A stretch of 64,000 bases of DNA, from contig JAAEZZ010000002.1 in NCBI GenBank assembly GCA_018222605.1, forward strand, positions 372,001 through 436,000, given 5' to 3'. Of this stretch, positions 1 through 12,646 are shown in pieces. Below the pieces are notes generated by a model that made no database searches, was not told the origin of the DNA, and saw only the letters and a list, made by a program, of their open reading frames with translations. Each line of letters begins with the position of its first letter. The first letter of the stretch is position 1. Source of the stretch: Alphaproteobacteria bacterium (lineage in GTDB: Bacteria; Pseudomonadota; Alphaproteobacteria; Caulobacterales; Hyphomonadaceae). Made by a program: the position numbers and the translations under genes.

Positions 1-804
1 CTTGCTGACCTGGTTGAGCGTCAGGAAGGTGACGATTTCCGGCCGCATCTCTTCGCGGCTCTTTGGCGGACTGGTCCGGCGGTCTTTCACCTTGATGATG
101 TGCCAGCCATCTGCGGACTGGAAGGGCTCGGAGACACCACCAACCTTGGTATTGGCGATGGCAACGGGAAACGGGTCCGGCAAATCATTGGGCGCGACAT
201 AGCCGAGATCGCCGTTTTCCATGCGCGTCGCGGTATCGAGCGAGTTCGCCACCACGAGGCTTTCAAAGGATTTGCCATCCTGGATCTGCTGATAGACGCG
301 GCGAGCATCCTCTTCGGTATCGAGCAGGATGTGCGCGACGGAAACCTCGTCATTATCCTGCTGCAGCAGGATCTGTTGCTTGTACATCGCCTCGATACTG
401 TCTTCCGTCACTTCGGAGGCGACGAGGTTTTCGACCAGCAGATTGCCGAGGATGCGCTCGCGCGCCATTTCCAACCGTCGCTTGGCCGCCGGTGTGTTGG
501 TCAGGCCGCGCGTCATAGCCTCCTGCGCCATCAGCTTCTGATCGATCAACTGATCCAGCACCATGTCATAACTCTCATCGCCGGGGCCAAACTCCTCCCC
601 TGGCGTGATCAGGCCGCGGGCCACAGCCTCCAATTCAACATCGCTCACATAAATCGGATCATCATTAACCCTGACAGCCGTCACGCCTTCGACCTGAATG
701 GAGGGCTCTTCTTCCTCCGGAGCGCCGCAGCTGCTGAGGGCGACAAGAGACAAGGCCGCCAAAAGCGGCTGCAGGGATTTCAAAAAGGGCTTCTGTAGCA
801 GCAC
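1..804 (-). CDS. PpiC/parvulin-type peptidyl-prolyl isomerase lipoprotein, C-terminus cut by window edge
   Basis: Reading the minus strand from a GTG at 804-802 gives an open frame of 268 codons that runs off the left edge. An AAAGGAG ribosome-binding site lies 8 bases before the GTG. The N-terminus has a hydrophobic signal ending in a lipobox (ALSSC), followed by an acidic stretch, so it is probably a lipoprotein in the periplasm or on the outer membrane. A SurA/PrsA-like helical region follows, then a parvulin domain with VSVAHILL and DGWHIIKVKDRR, the typical core of the PpiC family. The expected role is folding of exported or outer-membrane proteins. It is divergent from secA, the preprotein translocase motor, which fits a secretion theme. 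The substrate is not visible from sequence. Confidence 0.85.
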   Translation of the reverse strand, partial: MLLQKPFLKSLQPLLAALSLVALSSCGAPEEEEPSIQVEGVTAVRVNDDPIYVSDVELEAVARGLITPGEEFGPGDESYDMVLDQLIDQKLMAQEAMTRGLTNTPAAKRRLEMARERILGNLLVENLVASEVTEDSIEAMYKQQILLQQDNDEVSVAHILLDTEEDARRVYQQIQDGKSFESLVVANSLDTATRMENGDLGYVAPNDLPDPFPVAIANTKVGGVSEPFQSADGWHIIKVKDRRTSPPKSREEMRPEIVTFLTLNQVSK

Positions 805-991
805 GGTAAAGTCTCCTTTGGGCTGAGGGCACTGCATTGACACCCCAATGCGGCGTTCTTAAGTCTGACCCGCGCGTTGGTCGAGAGGTTTCGGCCAGCG
901 GATGCGCGGTGGGAGAACCCGCAAAGATCCTGTCCGGCCTGCTGATCAGGATTAGAGTTTTGTCGCCCCAGATCAATTGGTGCTGCCTGAT

Positions 992-3757
<2,766 letters not shown>

Positions 3758-3762
3758 TCCTG

Positions 3763-4275
3763 ATGGCCCGGCTGATCATGCTGTCGGGCCTACCCGGATC
3801 AGGAAAATCCACACTTGGCCGGATACTTTCCGAACGCATTGGAGCGTGTCTTGTCAGGGTAGATGTGCTGGAGCAGGATATGCGCAATATGTGTGGCCCC
3901 GATCACGATGTGGGCACGAAGGGCTATGCAGCAGGTTACAAGCTGGCCTCAGAATATCTGATATCCGGCCATGACGTCATCGCAGACGCGGTGAATGCGG
4001 TAGAAGCCGCCCGAGACGGCTGGCGCACTATCGCTACCCAGGCACACGCCCCCATCATCGAGATCGAGATTCTTTGCTCATCCCTCGTCGAAGTGAAGAC
4101 CCGCCTGAAAACTCGCGACACCGGAATTAAAGGCCTTCGCCAAGTGAGCCTGAAAGACAGGCAGCAAAGGCGCTGGGACGACAATCCGCATGCAAATTTC
4201 CGGATCGACACGGCGGGCCGCTCCATCAATGCATGCGCGGACGAAATTGAGCATTTTTTGAACCCGGTGGATTAG
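3763..4275 (+). CDS. Small AAA/P-loop kinase-like protein (zeta-toxin/adenylylsulfate-kinase fold)
   Basis: A 170-residue protein with a P-loop GLPGSGKST at residues 9-17 right at the N-terminus. It resembles the AAA_33 family of small nucleotide or sugar kinases, with an RxxxR lid-like region (KTRLKTRD). ATG at 3763 was chosen because it lies just before the P-loop strand and 5 bp after the secA stop; the frame is also open upstream within secA. The substrate cannot be told from sequence. The position suggests cotranscription with secA. This family includes predicted phosphotransferases of unknown substrate; no antitoxin partner is visible, so a toxin role is not supported. Confidence 0.75.
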   Translation: MARLIMLSGLPGSGKSTLGRILSERIGACLVRVDVLEQDMRNMCGPDHDVGTKGYAAGYKLASEYLISGHDVIADAVNAVEAARDGWRTIATQAHAPIIEIEILCSSLVEVKTRLKTRDTGIKGLRQVSLKDRQQRRWDDNPHANFRIDTAGRSINACADEIEHFLNPVD

Positions 4276-4348
4276 GCCTCGCCTCACACGGGAACCTCTT
4301 GCACATTTCCGCGTTAACCATGCCGAAGCCTCAACAAGGAGACTCGTC

Positions 4349-4573
4349 ATGGGACGGACTTTGACGTTCATCATTGCCTTTATTTGCGTTGCATTCCTGC
4401 TGGTACTTGGCTGGTTCTATTTTCAGGAAGGCTCGTTTGAAGGTGCCGGTGAACGCATGGATACCGCCATTGAAAATCTTCCGGAAGAAGCCGCCGAAGT
4501 GGCGGATGATGTTTCCGACGCAGCAGATGAAGTCTCACGGGAGCTGGACGAACAGGCCCGCGACCCAAATTAA
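4349..4573 (+). CDS. Small single-pass membrane protein, unknown function
   Basis: A 74-residue protein preceded by an AAGGAG site 7 bases before the ATG. Residues about 5-24 form one hydrophobic helix (TFIIAFICVAFLLVLGWFYF). The remainder is a strongly acidic, amphipathic segment rich in Glu, Asp and Ala that could form a helix or coiled coil. No known family is recognised. The good ribosome-binding site and its position between the kinase and murB support a real gene. Confidence 0.7.
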   Translation: MGRTLTFIIAFICVAFLLVLGWFYFQEGSFEGAGERMDTAIENLPEEAAEVADDVSDAADEVSRELDEQARDPN

Positions 4574-4632
4574 GGCACCGCCCCTCCTGATCGCTTGACA
4601 TCTTTGCCCCGACGGGTGAACCGCTAGCCGTG

Positions 4633-5571
4633 ATGATTGCAAGCCTCCCCCCCGTTCGCGGCAAGCTGATGCAGGATGCCAGCCTTGCCCCCTATACCTG
4701 GTTCCGCGTCGGTGGGCCGGCCGACTGGCTGTTCCTGCCTGCCGACGAAGAAGACCTGTCCAGCTTTCTGAAATCCCTGGACCCTGCTATTCCGGTCACA
4801 GTGCTGGGGGTGGGATCGAATGTCATCGTACGTGATGGCGGGATTGAAGGCGTTGTCATCCGCCTGATGGGAAAATACTGGGGCGCGATTGAGTCTGAAG
4901 GCGACCTTACCGTGTCAGCCCGCCCCGGCGCGCTGGATTTGGCGGTGGCGAAGGCAGCTGCGCGGGCCGGCATTAAGGGTCTCGAATTCCTGTCCGGTAT
5001 TCCCGGCTCTCTTGGTGGGGCAACGCGTACAAATGCCGGTTGCTATGGCCGGGAGTTGCGCGATGTGCTGGTCAGCCTGGAAGGCTATCGACGCGATGGC
5101 ACACATGTTTCCTATCGCGGACCGGGGCGCGAGGGCACCGCGCCTGAAGCGGGCTTTTCTTATCGGCACACGGACTTGCCAGACGATATGATCGTCACAA
5201 AGCTGATACTGCAAGGCACGGGCACTGATGCGCCCGACAAGATTCTGGAAGAGATTGAAGCCCTCCAGACGCGCCGCGCCGAAACTCAGCCCATCAAGGA
5301 GAAAACGTCCGGCTCAACCTTCGCCAATCCGGACCCACCTGGCACGCCGGATCAGCGCTCCGCGTGGAAACTAATCGATGCAGCCGGCTGCCGGGGCCTT
5401 AAAGTGGGCGGGGCCCAGGTCTCTCCCAAGCATTGCAACTTCCTGATCAATACGGGCGATGCCACAGCGGCAGACCTGGAAGCGCTGGGCGAACTGGTGC
5501 GCGCGCGGGTTCTGGACACGCAAGGCGTCCAACTGCGCTGGGAAGTGCGGCGCATCGGACGAACGGCCTAA
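4633..5571 (+). CDS. murB: UDP-N-acetylenolpyruvoylglucosamine reductase MurB
   Basis: A FAD-dependent enzyme of peptidoglycan precursor synthesis that reduces UDP-GlcNAc-enolpyruvate to UDP-MurNAc with NADPH. FAD-binding motifs [12 protein letters not shown] and GIPGSLGG are visible. So are the catalytic set of type I MurB: Arg in FSYRHTD (R178), Ser in SGSTFANP (S228) and the C-terminal Glu (E304). A GTG one codon upstream at 4630 is an alternative start. murB normally follows murC in alphaproteobacterial dcw clusters; here it follows secA and two small genes, and a TonB-dependent receptor separates it from ddl. Its stop overlaps the convergent receptor stop by 4 bp. Confidence 0.97.
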   Translation: MIASLPPVRGKLMQDASLAPYTWFRVGGPADWLFLPADEEDLSSFLKSLDPAIPVTVLGVGSNVIVRDGGIEGVVIRLMGKYWGAIESEGDLTVSARPGALDLAVAKAAARAGIKGLEFLSGIPGSLGGATRTNAGCYGRELRDVLVSLEGYRRDGTHVSYRGPGREGTAPEAGFSYRHTDLPDDMIVTKLILQGTGTDAPDKILEEIEALQTRRAETQPIKEKTSGSTFANPDPPGTPDQRSAWKLIDAAGCRGLKVGGAQVSPKHCNFLINTGDATAADLEALGELVRARVLDTQGVQLRWEVRRIGRTA

Positions 5572-7634
5572 AACGTACCTTCGAGCCTCAGAGTGAAAAT
5601 CTGGCCAAAGTCGCGTTCACGCGTTTCCCGCACCAGAACATCATCCAGCCGGCTGCCATCATGAATTTCCCGCCAGAAATTGTCATTCTGGTTGGTAATA
5701 TTGCCAATGGTGATCCGGCCGGTTGCCCCGAAAATATCCTTGTCCTCAATATAAACATATCCGAAGCCGGGTGGATGAGCCTCCAGGCTGACCTCTGACA
5801 GGCGATAGAAGCTGTTATTTTTCGACCCCTCAAACCCGATACCCCAGGCCCAATTGGTCTTCGGGATATCATGGCGCAGTTCCGAGAACAGATAATAGGC
5901 CGTATCTCCATTGATCGGGCGCGTCTCACCCGTCAGCGGATCTGTCACTTCGGAGTCATACCATTCCCCTGAGAGCGTGATCTCAGCCCCTGGCACCCCT
6001 GCCCGCGCCAGCTTCAATGTGGCTTCCAACTCCGCGCCAACCTGCCAGGCCGTGTCGAGGTTTCCCGGTCCGTCTCCATCATCAATCGGAATGCGATCTA
6101 CAATGTCTTCGATGCTCGCCCCAAACACTTTCAGCGTCGCAGCCCCCCAGGCTCCGAAATCCTTTTCCGTCTTCAGACTGAGAGTCCAGCTCTGCTCCGG
6201 AACGATTTCCGAATTCCCGGTCTGGCCGTTGTCCGAATTCAAATTAACAGAGGAAATGAAATCAAAGAAATCCAGCTGTCCCACATCACGCTCCAGCCGG
6301 GTGATCAGCTTCAGGGAGTCGTCGGCCTGCCAGGTAAGGCTAGCATAGCCCTTCGGCCGCGTGAACGTGCGTACCTTGGACACATCGCCTGATTGCGAAA
6401 GTTCCGAGACTTCCATCCCGAGAGAAACCTGCGCGCTGAGCCGGGGAGACAACTGGCGGCCATGTGTGACGGAAATCTCTCCGCGTTGTTCTTCGACGCG
6501 GGAGTTCGCATTGGTCAGGTCCACTATCAGCAAGGGGCCGCCATCATCTGCTTCACGCAGGCTGGACGTTGCCTCCAAATAGTTGAAGGCCCCTTCTGCC
6601 GCGATCTGCCAGTCTCTGCCTGCGACGTGTCCAAAGGCATATTCACTTCGCAGAATGTATTCGCCTTCATCAATGGTCTGCTGAAAGAGTGATCTCGATA
6701 GATCACTTCCGTCCACATCGCCCCGCAGAAATTCATCCGTAATTGGACTGTATTCGCGCCGCACCAGACCAATCGTCTTCAGGCGCCCCGGCCCAACTCC
6801 AAGTTCATAATCAGCGCCAAGTTCGGCGGCCCACTCATCTTCTGATCCCTTGAACAGTCGGCGCCCCTCCGGGCCGCCTACCGGATAGGTCTTTGAGACT
6901 TCCTTGTTGTCTGGCTCGTAAATGGCGTAGCTGGCATTTAGGTTTCCTACTGCGCCGCTCGCCGGCTTCCATGAAAGCGATCCGGCCACGGATGCATATT
7001 CTGCGGCGTGGGTGAAGTCTTCAAGACGCTTCTCGAGAAGGTCTCCCTGACCATCTGTGATGTATTCCGGGCCATTATTGGCACCGCGTTCCGGCGAGCT
7101 GTCCAACTCGAACATCCATCCCAGCGCGCCCTTCCCACCGGACAGGGCGATATTGAAGTCATTATAGTAAGGAGGCAGATTATCCCGGAAGCGAGAGGAC
7201 CAGCTCCATGTACCAGCCGTCTTGCCCAACCCATTGGTAACGACATTCACCACCTGGCCGGAAAGGCCCGGAATATCGAACTGACTGCCATCGACCAATT
7301 CGATGCGAACGACATTCTGCGCTACGATCCGGCCAAGTGACTCAACCGCGCCATTGGACTTTCCCGAAACCCGCTGGCCATTGATCAGCACATTGCCCTG
7401 CGCCTGACCAAAGCCGCGCTGATTGCTGTTATCCCCCTGAATGGCGAAGCCCGGAATCCGGGTGACCATATCCAGAGCCGTTCTGGGGCTGTACTGGCGA
7501 AAGTCTTCCAGCGTGTAGACGGTCACCTCGGAAATCTGCTCTTCTGTCTCTGCGGCATAAGCCCATGGCGAGACAGCCAGGCTATTCGCGGCAGTCAAAA
7601 ATAGGCTGAAACAGACTCGCGCCGTGATGTTCAC
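5568..7634 (-). CDS. TonB-dependent outer-membrane receptor
   Basis: A 688-residue protein with a signal peptide cleaved near AYAA/ET, a TonB-box-like segment (EVTVYT, about residues 35-41), and a plug domain at about 45-135 with [12 protein letters not shown] and the [10 protein letters not shown] end. A long beta-barrel follows, closing with the typical terminal aromatic (RLEGTF). A GTG start at 7634 is preceded by AGGGAGGGG. It imports a substrate that sequence does not identify, using TonB energy. It is inserted antiparallel between murB and ddl, which is unusual for a cell-wall cluster. Its upstream region carries an inverted repeat very like the BlaI-type operator at 26184, so it may be controlled by that repressor (inference). 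Confidence 0.92.
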   Translation of the reverse strand: MNITARVCFSLFLTAANSLAVSPWAYAAETEEQISEVTVYTLEDFRQYSPRTALDMVTRIPGFAIQGDNSNQRGFGQAQGNVLINGQRVSGKSNGAVESLGRIVAQNVVRIELVDGSQFDIPGLSGQVVNVVTNGLGKTAGTWSWSSRFRDNLPPYYNDFNIALSGGKGALGWMFELDSSPERGANNGPEYITDGQGDLLEKRLEDFTHAAEYASVAGSLSWKPASGAVGNLNASYAIYEPDNKEVSKTYPVGGPEGRRLFKGSEDEWAAELGADYELGVGPGRLKTIGLVRREYSPITDEFLRGDVDGSDLSRSLFQQTIDEGEYILRSEYAFGHVAGRDWQIAAEGAFNYLEATSSLREADDGGPLLIVDLTNANSRVEEQRGEISVTHGRQLSPRLSAQVSLGMEVSELSQSGDVSKVRTFTRPKGYASLTWQADDSLKLITRLERDVGQLDFFDFISSVNLNSDNGQTGNSEIVPEQSWTLSLKTEKDFGAWGAATLKVFGASIEDIVDRIPIDDGDGPGNLDTAWQVGAELEATLKLARAGVPGAEITLSGEWYDSEVTDPLTGETRPINGDTAYYLFSELRHDIPKTNWAWGIGFEGSKNNSFYRLSEVSLEAHPPGFGYVYIEDKDIFGATGRITIGNITNQNDNFWREIHDGSRLDDVLVRETRERDFGQIFTLRLEGTF

Positions 7635-7707
7635 GCCGGTACCCCTCCCTGAATTTTATGGCTGTGATCAGATGCCGTTCGGTATCTGATTCTCATGTTT
7701 GACGGAG

Positions 7708-7729
7708 AATGACTACACACGTAGTCATT
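7708..7729. promoter_or_regulatory. 22-bp perfect inverted repeat upstream of the TonB-dependent receptor
   Basis: Two 9-bp arms, AATGACTAC and GTAGTCATT, flank the 4-bp spacer ACAC. The core CTACACACGTAG differs by one base from CTACACATGTAG at 26186-26197 in front of the blaI-type gene. It lies about 75 bp upstream of the receptor start. BlaI/MecI repressors are known to bind TACA-N2-TGTA-like dyads, so this is a candidate operator. Confidence 0.55.
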
Positions 7730-7868
7730 CCATGGCAAGAATACGGAGCATATATTTTTCGTAATTCAGGCCATGAATTGCTTTCACGCTGCCATGCTAA
7801 GGCCGTTTTAACCCTGCAAACGCGATGACTAGACTTAACGCCGCTGGGCCAATTTGCAGGAAGACAAG

Positions 7869-8777
7869 ATGAAACGTGTTGCCGTGATCTATGGGGGCTG
7901 GTCGTCCGAACGGGAAGTCTCACTGTCATCTGGACAGCAGATGGCCGAGGCCGCGCGTAAAAGCGGATACGATGTGGTGGAGATTGATGCCGGACGGAAT
8001 CTGGCAGAGCAGCTGACCGAGGCAAAACCGGACGCAGTGCTGAATGGTCTGCACGGGCCCTGGGGCGAGGATGGCTGCGTGCAGGGTGTTATGGAAGTGC
8101 TGGGCCTGCCCTATTCTCACTCCGGCGTGCTCGCTTCCGCCCTGGCGATGGACAAGTTGAAGTCCAAGGCCGTCTACCAGCAGGCCGGTATCCCTGTTGC
8201 CCAGGACAAACGCGTGACCCGCGAAGAAGCCACTGCCGCACACCCGCTGGCCCCGCCTTATGTCATCAAGCCGGTTGCTGAAGGGTCCAGCTTTGGCGTG
8301 CTGATCGTTCGTGAAGGCGCAAATGCCCCTGCCCTGGAACTGACCAGCAGCAATTGGCGCTATGGCGATAATCTGATGGCCGAGGAATTCATTCCGGGAC
8401 GCGAGCTGACCGTCGCGGTTCTGGGGGATCGCGCGCTGGCTGTCACAGAGATAACGACCTTAAGAGACTATTACGATTTTGATGCAAAATATGCAGCTGG
8501 AGGATCGCAACATGTGATCCCGGCAGAATTGCCGACTGATGTGACACAGGCCGCGATGGATTACGCGCTGAGGGCACATCAGGCACTTGGATGCCGGGGA
8601 GCGACGCGATCTGATTTTCGCTATGACGACAAGAGAGACCGGCTCGTGATTCTGGAAACTAATACACAACCCGGCATGACGCCCACCTCGCTTGTCCCCG
8701 AACAGGCCGCTTTTGTTGGCATGTCCTTCGAAGAGCTGGTCGCCTGGATGATCGAGGATGCTTCATGCCAAAGGTAA
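7869..8777 (+). CDS. ddl: D-alanine--D-alanine ligase
   Basis: A 302-residue ATP-grasp ligase that makes D-Ala-D-Ala for peptidoglycan. Motifs seen: [14 protein letters not shown] at the N-terminus, the ATP-binding [16 protein letters not shown], the omega region DYYDFDAKY, and the metal-binding [16 protein letters not shown] at 7869 was chosen over an in-frame TTG at 7854 because it is preceded by GCAGGAAG and gives the usual N-terminus [10 protein letters not shown]. It overlaps ftsQ by 13 bp, so the two are translationally coupled. Confidence 0.96.
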   Translation: MKRVAVIYGGWSSEREVSLSSGQQMAEAARKSGYDVVEIDAGRNLAEQLTEAKPDAVLNGLHGPWGEDGCVQGVMEVLGLPYSHSGVLASALAMDKLKSKAVYQQAGIPVAQDKRVTREEATAAHPLAPPYVIKPVAEGSSFGVLIVREGANAPALELTSSNWRYGDNLMAEEFIPGRELTVAVLGDRALAVTEITTLRDYYDFDAKYAAGGSQHVIPAELPTDVTQAAMDYALRAHQALGCRGATRSDFRYDDKRDRLVILETNTQPGMTPTSLVPEQAAFVGMSFEELVAWMIEDASCQR

Positions 8778-9634
8778 GCCGCAACCAGACTGTCCCAAAG
8801 AAGTCGTCGCGCAAGCCCGCCGTCATTGTGGATGAGGTGACGGGCGAGGAAGTGCGCGTCTCTTCCGTGATTTTCGGGTTCGTGATGCTGGTCGCTATCG
8901 TGGTGGCGACAGCTGCCTGGATGGGCGGATCCATGTCGCAGATCGAAAGCCGCTTTGCTGGCTTCATGGATGATACGGCCCGCGTCATGGGCATTTCCGT
9001 CAATGATGTCTCCGTGATTGGCTTGGAGCAGGACCCTGCCCTGGCGCAGGACATCCGCGCCGCTGCCATGATCGAGCCGGGCGAGAACATGTTCCGCGCG
9101 GACCCGCATCTCATTCGTCGCCGCGTTGAGGGCACCCACAAGGTGCTGAATGTGCGCGTCCATCGCCTGTGGCCGGATCAGGTGGTCATCCTGGCCGATG
9201 CCGCAGAGCCGGTTGCCCTATGGCATGACAGCAAGAAATGGACAGTTGTGGACGGCCTTGGCCGAATCATTCCGGATGCCCGCCCTGAAGATCATAAGGG
9301 TCTCGTACGCCTCGCTGGCCGTGGCGCGCCGCAAGCTGCGCCGGTTCTGGCCGCTGCCCTGAAAGCCGAGCCGGATGTAGCGCCGGGTATTGCCATCGCT
9401 ACCCGCATCAATGACCGCCGCTGGGATATGCGTCTGATCAATGGCGCCACCGTGCGCATGCCGGAAGATGATGACCTGACAAATGCCCTGGACCGGCTGT
9501 CCACACTACAGGTCCGTACCGCACTGATGCAGCGCCCGCTGGAGACCATCGACCTGCGCAATCAGGGCCGCGTTTATCTGACGCCGATCGACGCGCCGGA
9601 CTTTGCCGCCCGTGAAGAGGCCCCCCGCAGCTAA
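8765..9634 (+). CDS. ftsQ: Cell division protein FtsQ
   Basis: A 289-residue bitopic inner-membrane divisome protein. The N-terminal cytoplasmic part is basic (PKKSSRKP), a single membrane helix covers about residues 34-55, a POTRA domain follows (about 78-148, with VSVIGLEQ and [13 protein letters not shown]), and then the FtsQ/DivIB domain. The stop shares one base with the ftsA start (TAATG). It links the early (FtsA/FtsZ) and late (FtsW/FtsI) division proteins. Confidence 0.94.
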   Translation: MPKVSRNQTVPKKSSRKPAVIVDEVTGEEVRVSSVIFGFVMLVAIVVATAAWMGGSMSQIESRFAGFMDDTARVMGISVNDVSVIGLEQDPALAQDIRAAAMIEPGENMFRADPHLIRRRVEGTHKVLNVRVHRLWPDQVVILADAAEPVALWHDSKKWTVVDGLGRIIPDARPEDHKGLVRLAGRGAPQAAPVLAAALKAEPDVAPGIAIATRINDRRWDMRLINGATVRMPEDDDLTNALDRLSTLQVRTALMQRPLETIDLRNQGRVYLTPIDAPDFAAREEAPRS

Positions 9635-10929
9635 TGGCAAACCTCCAGTCCCGCCGCATGGCCCTTGGCGGCCACCGCACGACCGGCCCGGTCGCGGCGC
9701 TGGACATTGGCTGCTCCAAGATTACCTGCCTGATTGGCCGCAATGACGGCACCGGTCCGCGTCACTTCCAGATTCTCGGCTCTGGTCGCCAGCAATCGCG
9801 TGGCTTCAGCGGTGGTACGATCACCGACATGGAAGGCCTGGAACGCTCCATCCGCCTCGCCGTTGAGGATGCCGAACGCGAAGCGGGTGAACAGATCAAT
9901 CAGGTGATGCTGGGCATCACCGGCGCGCGCGTTCAGTGCAATCTGGTCACCGCCTCCATCGAGATTGGCGGGCGCGAAATCAACGCCAAGGATGTGCGCC
10001 GTCTGCAGGCGGCTGCCATGGCGAATGTCTCTACCAAGGGCCTTGAAGTGCTGGCGGCATGGCCTGTCGCCTACCGTGTGGACGAACAGGAAGGCGTGCG
10101 CGAGCCGGCCGGAATGTATTGCGACACGCTGGGCCTGTTCCTCTCCGTCGTTACCGCCCCGAAAGCCATGGTGCGCAATCTGGTCGAATGCGTGGGCCGC
10201 GCGCATCTCAGCGTCAATGCGCTGATCCCCTCCTCTATTGCGAGCGGGGCCGGCACACTGATTGATGACGAGATCGAGAATGGCGCGATCTGTATCGACA
10301 TGGGCGCTGGCGTTACGGCGGTCTCAGTCTATCTCAATGGCTCTCCGGCCTGGGTTGGCCTCGTTCCGGCTGGCGGAACACATGTCACTTCAGACATCGC
10401 GCAAGGCATCGGCACGACCTTTGCCGCCGCAGAGCGCCTGAAAAGCATCTATGGCACAGCCAATCTGGAAGGCCCTGGCCTGGCCGAGCGGATCGAAGCG
10501 CCGCGTCTGGGCGATGATGGCCGCCTACAGGCCACACGCATGGAACGCGGTAAATTGGCCGAGATTATCGCGCCGCGTATCGAGGAAATTTTCGAACTGA
10601 TCCAGAAAACCCTGGAATCCAGTGGTGTACGCAAAGTACTGCCTCGGCGAGTTGTCCTGACAGGCGGCGCAAGCCAGCTGCCGGGCGTACGGGATGTCGC
10701 GACACGCATTCTGGAAGCCCCTGTCCGGCTTGGACGCCCGACAATTGCAGAATTCCTGGGCGAAACACTGGGAACACCAGCTTTTTCTACAGCGTCAGGT
10801 CTGCTACTGTATCAGGAGTTGGGGTTTGCTGACGCTGTGCGGGCTGGCATTGCGTCGAAGGAGTACGGTTCGGAAGTCCGAAGCGGTGCTGTGAACAAGG
10901 CGTTCCATTGGCTGAAAGAAAATTTCTGA
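9634..10929 (+). CDS. ftsA: Cell division protein FtsA
   Basis: A 431-residue actin-fold ATPase that tethers FtsZ to the membrane. Visible motifs are the phosphate-1 loop ALDIGCSKITCLIG, the SHS2-like 1C region (residues about 90-180), phosphate-2 CIDMGAGVTAVSVY, and the adenosine motif VVLTGGASQLPGV. The C-terminus (KAFHWLKENF) is an amphipathic helix of the membrane-targeting type. It overlaps ftsQ at TAATG and is separated from ftsZ by 94 bp that appear to contain a separate promoter region. Confidence 0.96.
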   Translation: MANLQSRRMALGGHRTTGPVAALDIGCSKITCLIGRNDGTGPRHFQILGSGRQQSRGFSGGTITDMEGLERSIRLAVEDAEREAGEQINQVMLGITGARVQCNLVTASIEIGGREINAKDVRRLQAAAMANVSTKGLEVLAAWPVAYRVDEQEGVREPAGMYCDTLGLFLSVVTAPKAMVRNLVECVGRAHLSVNALIPSSIASGAGTLIDDEIENGAICIDMGAGVTAVSVYLNGSPAWVGLVPAGGTHVTSDIAQGIGTTFAAAERLKSIYGTANLEGPGLAERIEAPRLGDDGRLQATRMERGKLAEIIAPRIEEIFELIQKTLESSGVRKVLPRRVVLTGGASQLPGVRDVATRILEAPVRLGRPTIAEFLGETLGTPAFSTASGLLLYQELGFADAVRAGIASKEYGSEVRSGAVNKAFHWLKENF

Positions 10930-10945
10930 CGCCAATCGCCCTCAC

Positions 10946-10960
10946 TTAACTGCTTCTTAG
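10946..10960. promoter_or_regulatory. Near-consensus CtrA box upstream of ftsZ
   Basis: TTAA-CTGCTTC-TTAG lies about 65 bp before the ftsZ ATG. The CtrA consensus in Caulobacterales is TTAA-N7-TTAA, so 7 of 8 fixed bases match. CtrA is known to repress ftsZ in Caulobacter, and the placement between ftsA and ftsZ fits that role. This rests on one sequence match only. Confidence 0.4.
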
Positions 10961-11023
10961 CGGCAAGGCGTCATTTTAAACGATGAGCGAAGCTTTCAGA
11001 GACCGGTAGAGTGAGGGATACGT

Positions 11024-12475
11024 ATGACACATGAACTGAAGCCCAGGATCCTGGTCTTTGGCGTAGGCGGTGCCGGAGGCAACGCTGTCGACAATATGAT
11101 CGAGGCCAACCTGCAAGGCGTTGAGTTCATCGTAGCCAATACGGATGCGCAGGCGCTTTCCCGATCCAAGACGGAAAACCGCATTCAGCTGGGCCCGGAA
11201 ACGACCTCCGGTCTGGGCGCTGGCGCACGGCCCGACATCGGCGCGAAAGCCGCCGAAGAATCCATCGAGGATATTCGCGAGAAACTGCAAGACGCTCACA
11301 TGGTCTTCATCGCTGCCGGCATGGGCGGTGGAACCGGCACAGGCGCAGCACCGGTTATCGCGCGCGTGGCGCGTGAGATGGGCATGCTGACCGTCGCCGT
11401 CGTGACCAAGCCGTTCAGCTTTGAAGGCACACGCCGTATGTCCTTTGCCGAGGATGGCTTGGCCGAAATCCAGAAACATGTCGATACGATGATCGTCGTG
11501 CCGAACCAGAACCTGTTCCGCATCGCCAATGACCGCACGACCTTTGCCGAAGCCTTCCGCATGGCAGACGATGTGCTCTATTCTGGCGTGCGCGGCATTA
11601 CAGACCTGATGGTCATGCCTGGCCTGATCAATCTCGACTTTGCAGATGTCAGCTCCATCATGCGCGGCATGGGCACGGCCATGATGGGTATGGGCGAAGG
11701 CGAAGGCGAAAACCGCGCCTTGGAAGCCGCCCGCCAAGCCATCGACAATCCGCTGCTCGACGACATCTCGATGAAAGGCGCCAAAGGCGTGCTCATCAAC
11801 ATCACCGGCGGCTATGACATGACCCTGTTCGAACTCGACGAGGCCGCCAATGAGGTGCGCCGCGAGGTCGACCCGGATGCCAACATCATTCTCGGCTCTG
11901 CCTTTGACAGCGAGTTGGAAGGCAAGATCCGCGTCTCTGTGGTCGCCGCTGGCATTGACGGCGCGATGATGGGCGTTCCTGCGGCCGAGCCTGTTGCAGA
12001 AACCGTACGTCAGCCCATCGCAGAACCGATTGAGGAAGAGCCTGCTGCTGAAGCCGAGGCCCCTGCCGAAACGGAAACCGTCGCTGAAGAGGCAGATGAA
12101 GACCGTCCGCGTGTCATCAAGCATACGTCCACGGCCCTACGCTCTGACGAAAGCGATCCGCGCGAGGATTTTGAAAGCCAGTCTCTGCCTGCAGAGCATT
12201 ATGAAGGCGCAGAGGGCGAGGACCAGATCAGCGCCGACACGGTGTTCACCAAGCACACGGAAGCGCCTGTTGAAGAGGAACAGCGTAGCCCGTCCGGCTT
12301 TTCCAACCTGTTCGGATGGCGCCGTGGCAATTCCCAGGGCGAGAATGACGATACGCCGTCAGCCAAAACGCCGACACAGATCGTCTCGTCTCCGGAAGAT
12401 CATCCGGAGCCTGCACCTTTCGATGATGCCGACCTTGAAATCCCGGCATTTCTGCGCCGGTCTGCCAATCACTGA
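11024..12475 (+). CDS. ftsZ: Cell division GTPase FtsZ
   Basis: A 483-residue tubulin homologue that forms the Z ring. It has the N-terminal [13 protein letters not shown] loop, the tubulin signature GGGTGTG at residues 101-107, and the T7 loop around NLDFADV. After the globular core (to about residue 315) there is a long acidic, Ala/Glu-rich intrinsically disordered linker of about 150 residues, as is usual in alphaproteobacteria. It ends in the conserved peptide [10 protein letters not shown] that binds FtsA and other partners. A GAGGGATACGT stretch with a purine-rich core precedes the ATG. A strong intrinsic terminator follows. Confidence 0.98.
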   Translation: MTHELKPRILVFGVGGAGGNAVDNMIEANLQGVEFIVANTDAQALSRSKTENRIQLGPETTSGLGAGARPDIGAKAAEESIEDIREKLQDAHMVFIAAGMGGGTGTGAAPVIARVAREMGMLTVAVVTKPFSFEGTRRMSFAEDGLAEIQKHVDTMIVVPNQNLFRIANDRTTFAEAFRMADDVLYSGVRGITDLMVMPGLINLDFADVSSIMRGMGTAMMGMGEGEGENRALEAARQAIDNPLLDDISMKGAKGVLINITGGYDMTLFELDEAANEVRREVDPDANIILGSAFDSELEGKIRVSVVAAGIDGAMMGVPAAEPVAETVRQPIAEPIEEEPAAEAEAPAETETVAEEADEDRPRVIKHTSTALRSDESDPREDFESQSLPAEHYEGAEGEDQISADTVFTKHTEAPVEEEQRSPSGFSNLFGWRRGNSQGENDDTPSAKTPTQIVSSPEDHPEPAPFDDADLEIPAFLRRSANH

Positions 12476-12538
12476 AATTACAGCTGAAAAATCAGATTTC
12501 AGCACAGATCTGTTACAGGTAATTTTCAATAATTACAA

Positions 12539-12566
12539 GGCCAAAGCGTATGCTTTGGCCCTTTTT
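12539..12566 (+). terminator. Intrinsic terminator after ftsZ
   Basis: A perfect 9-bp hairpin GGCCAAAGC-GTAT-GCTTTGGCC is followed by CTTTTT, about 65 bp past the ftsZ stop. It should end transcription of the division operon before lpxC. Confidence 0.85.
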
Positions 12567-12646
12567 GTAACACGCCGAAACAAGCCGTGTTTTGTATCTT
12601 CAGACCATAGAAGCCATTCTGATATGCGAAACTGGAGGCGTGTATT

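Noticed and set aside
100-798. A 232-codon plus-strand frame near the left edge
   Set aside because: The minus strand here encodes a convincing parvulin lipoprotein with lipobox and ribosome-binding site; the plus frame is its shadow.
977-991. TTG at 977 as the secA start
   Set aside because: It adds five residues not found in SecA N-termini, while ATG 992 matches the family.
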